A stretch of DNA of 5,142 nt from an uncultured Clostridia bacterium (lineage in GTDB: Bacteria; Bacillota; Clostridia; Oscillospirales; CAG-272), in contig CALGCW010000323.1 of the NCBI GenBank assembly GCA_937884385.1, positions 1 to 5,142 on the forward strand, written 5' to 3'. Below, one piece after another: positions 5,066 to 5,142 of the stretch; the stretch's first letter is position 1, and every line of letters starts with the position of its first letter. The notes under the pieces were generated by a model. That model was not told the origin of the DNA. It did not search any database and worked only from the letters and a program-made list of their open reading frames with translations. The translations under genes and the position numbers were made by a program.

Positions 5066-5093
5066 CCCCCGCCAATCGGTGGGGGTGTTTTTT
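5066..5093 (+). terminator. Rho-independent terminator after the truncated plus-strand gene
   Basis: CCCCCGCC (5066-5073) pairs with GGTGGGGG (5078-5085) through one G-U wobble and an AATC tetraloop. TG and six T residues (5088-5093) follow. It acts on the plus strand; there is no T tract for the minus strand. Confidence 0.92.
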
Positions 5094-5099
5094 CTTCCT

Positions 5100-5142
5100 G
5101 TCATTACGAGGAGTAAAACGACGAAGTAATCTCTTATAGATT
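5100..5142. repeat. Left half of a palindromic intergenic repeat, cut by the window end
   Basis: The sequence starts GTCATTACGAGGAGTAAAAC and continues to GACGAAGTAATCTC. I recognise it as an AT-shifted variant of a widespread bacterial intergenic repeat that begins GTCATTGCGAGGAGCGAAGC; this is from memory, not a search. ATTAC (5103-5107) and GTAAT (5126-5130) are complementary. AATCT (5128-5132) and AGATT (5138-5142) begin a central hairpin, and the window stops 5 bases into that right arm. It is multi-copy by nature, which would explain the end of the contig here. Confidence 0.6.

Noticed and set aside
4640..5104. 154-codon minus-strand frame across the right end
   Set aside because: It runs antisense to the terminator and repeat and overlaps the ATPase in another frame. 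Its content looks like a shadow.

Overview
The window looks like a piece of a Bacillota (probably clostridial) genome, most likely a short assembled contig. The signs are strong AGGAGG-type ribosome binding sites, tight operon spacing, an encoded CCA on the tRNA, and protein families typical of clostridial integrative elements. The species cannot be named from the sequence. The left end starts inside a tRNA-Ser gene. The right end stops inside what looks like a palindromic intergenic repeat. Both are multi-copy sequences at which assemblies often break.

Layout. 1-93: the 3' part of tRNA-Ser(UGA) and its terminator. 125-668: two small plus-strand genes of unknown function, the second with a C-terminal membrane helix; this stretch is visibly more AT-rich than what follows. 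676-713: a hairpin separating these genes from a minus-strand operon that ends here. 3269-717 (minus strand): an integration/excision operon in the order ribbon-helix-helix protein, excisionase-like HTH protein, tyrosine integrase, double-HTH protein. A promoter is proposed just upstream of 3269. The last two junctions have the same 'TGA T ATG' layout, with the ribosome binding site buried in the last codons of the upstream gene. 3301-3729: about 430 bp without a convincing gene, rich in short direct and inverted repeats. 3730-4962 (minus): a P-loop ATPase resembling the helicase half of DUF927-type primase-helicases, lacking its normal N-terminal half. About 4899-5045 (plus): the 3' tail of another gene, with its own terminator at 5066-5093. 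5100-5142: the left half of a palindromic intergenic repeat.

Working together: the integrase, the HTH (Xis-like) protein and the ribbon-helix-helix regulator form a recombination module of an integrative/mobilizable element. The DUF927-like ATPase would be its replication part. That ATPase gene is broken: its 5' end is replaced by the antisense of an unrelated gene tail, so the element has either been rearranged or misassembled here. The tRNA-Ser is a plausible attachment site, but no second attachment copy is visible in the window.
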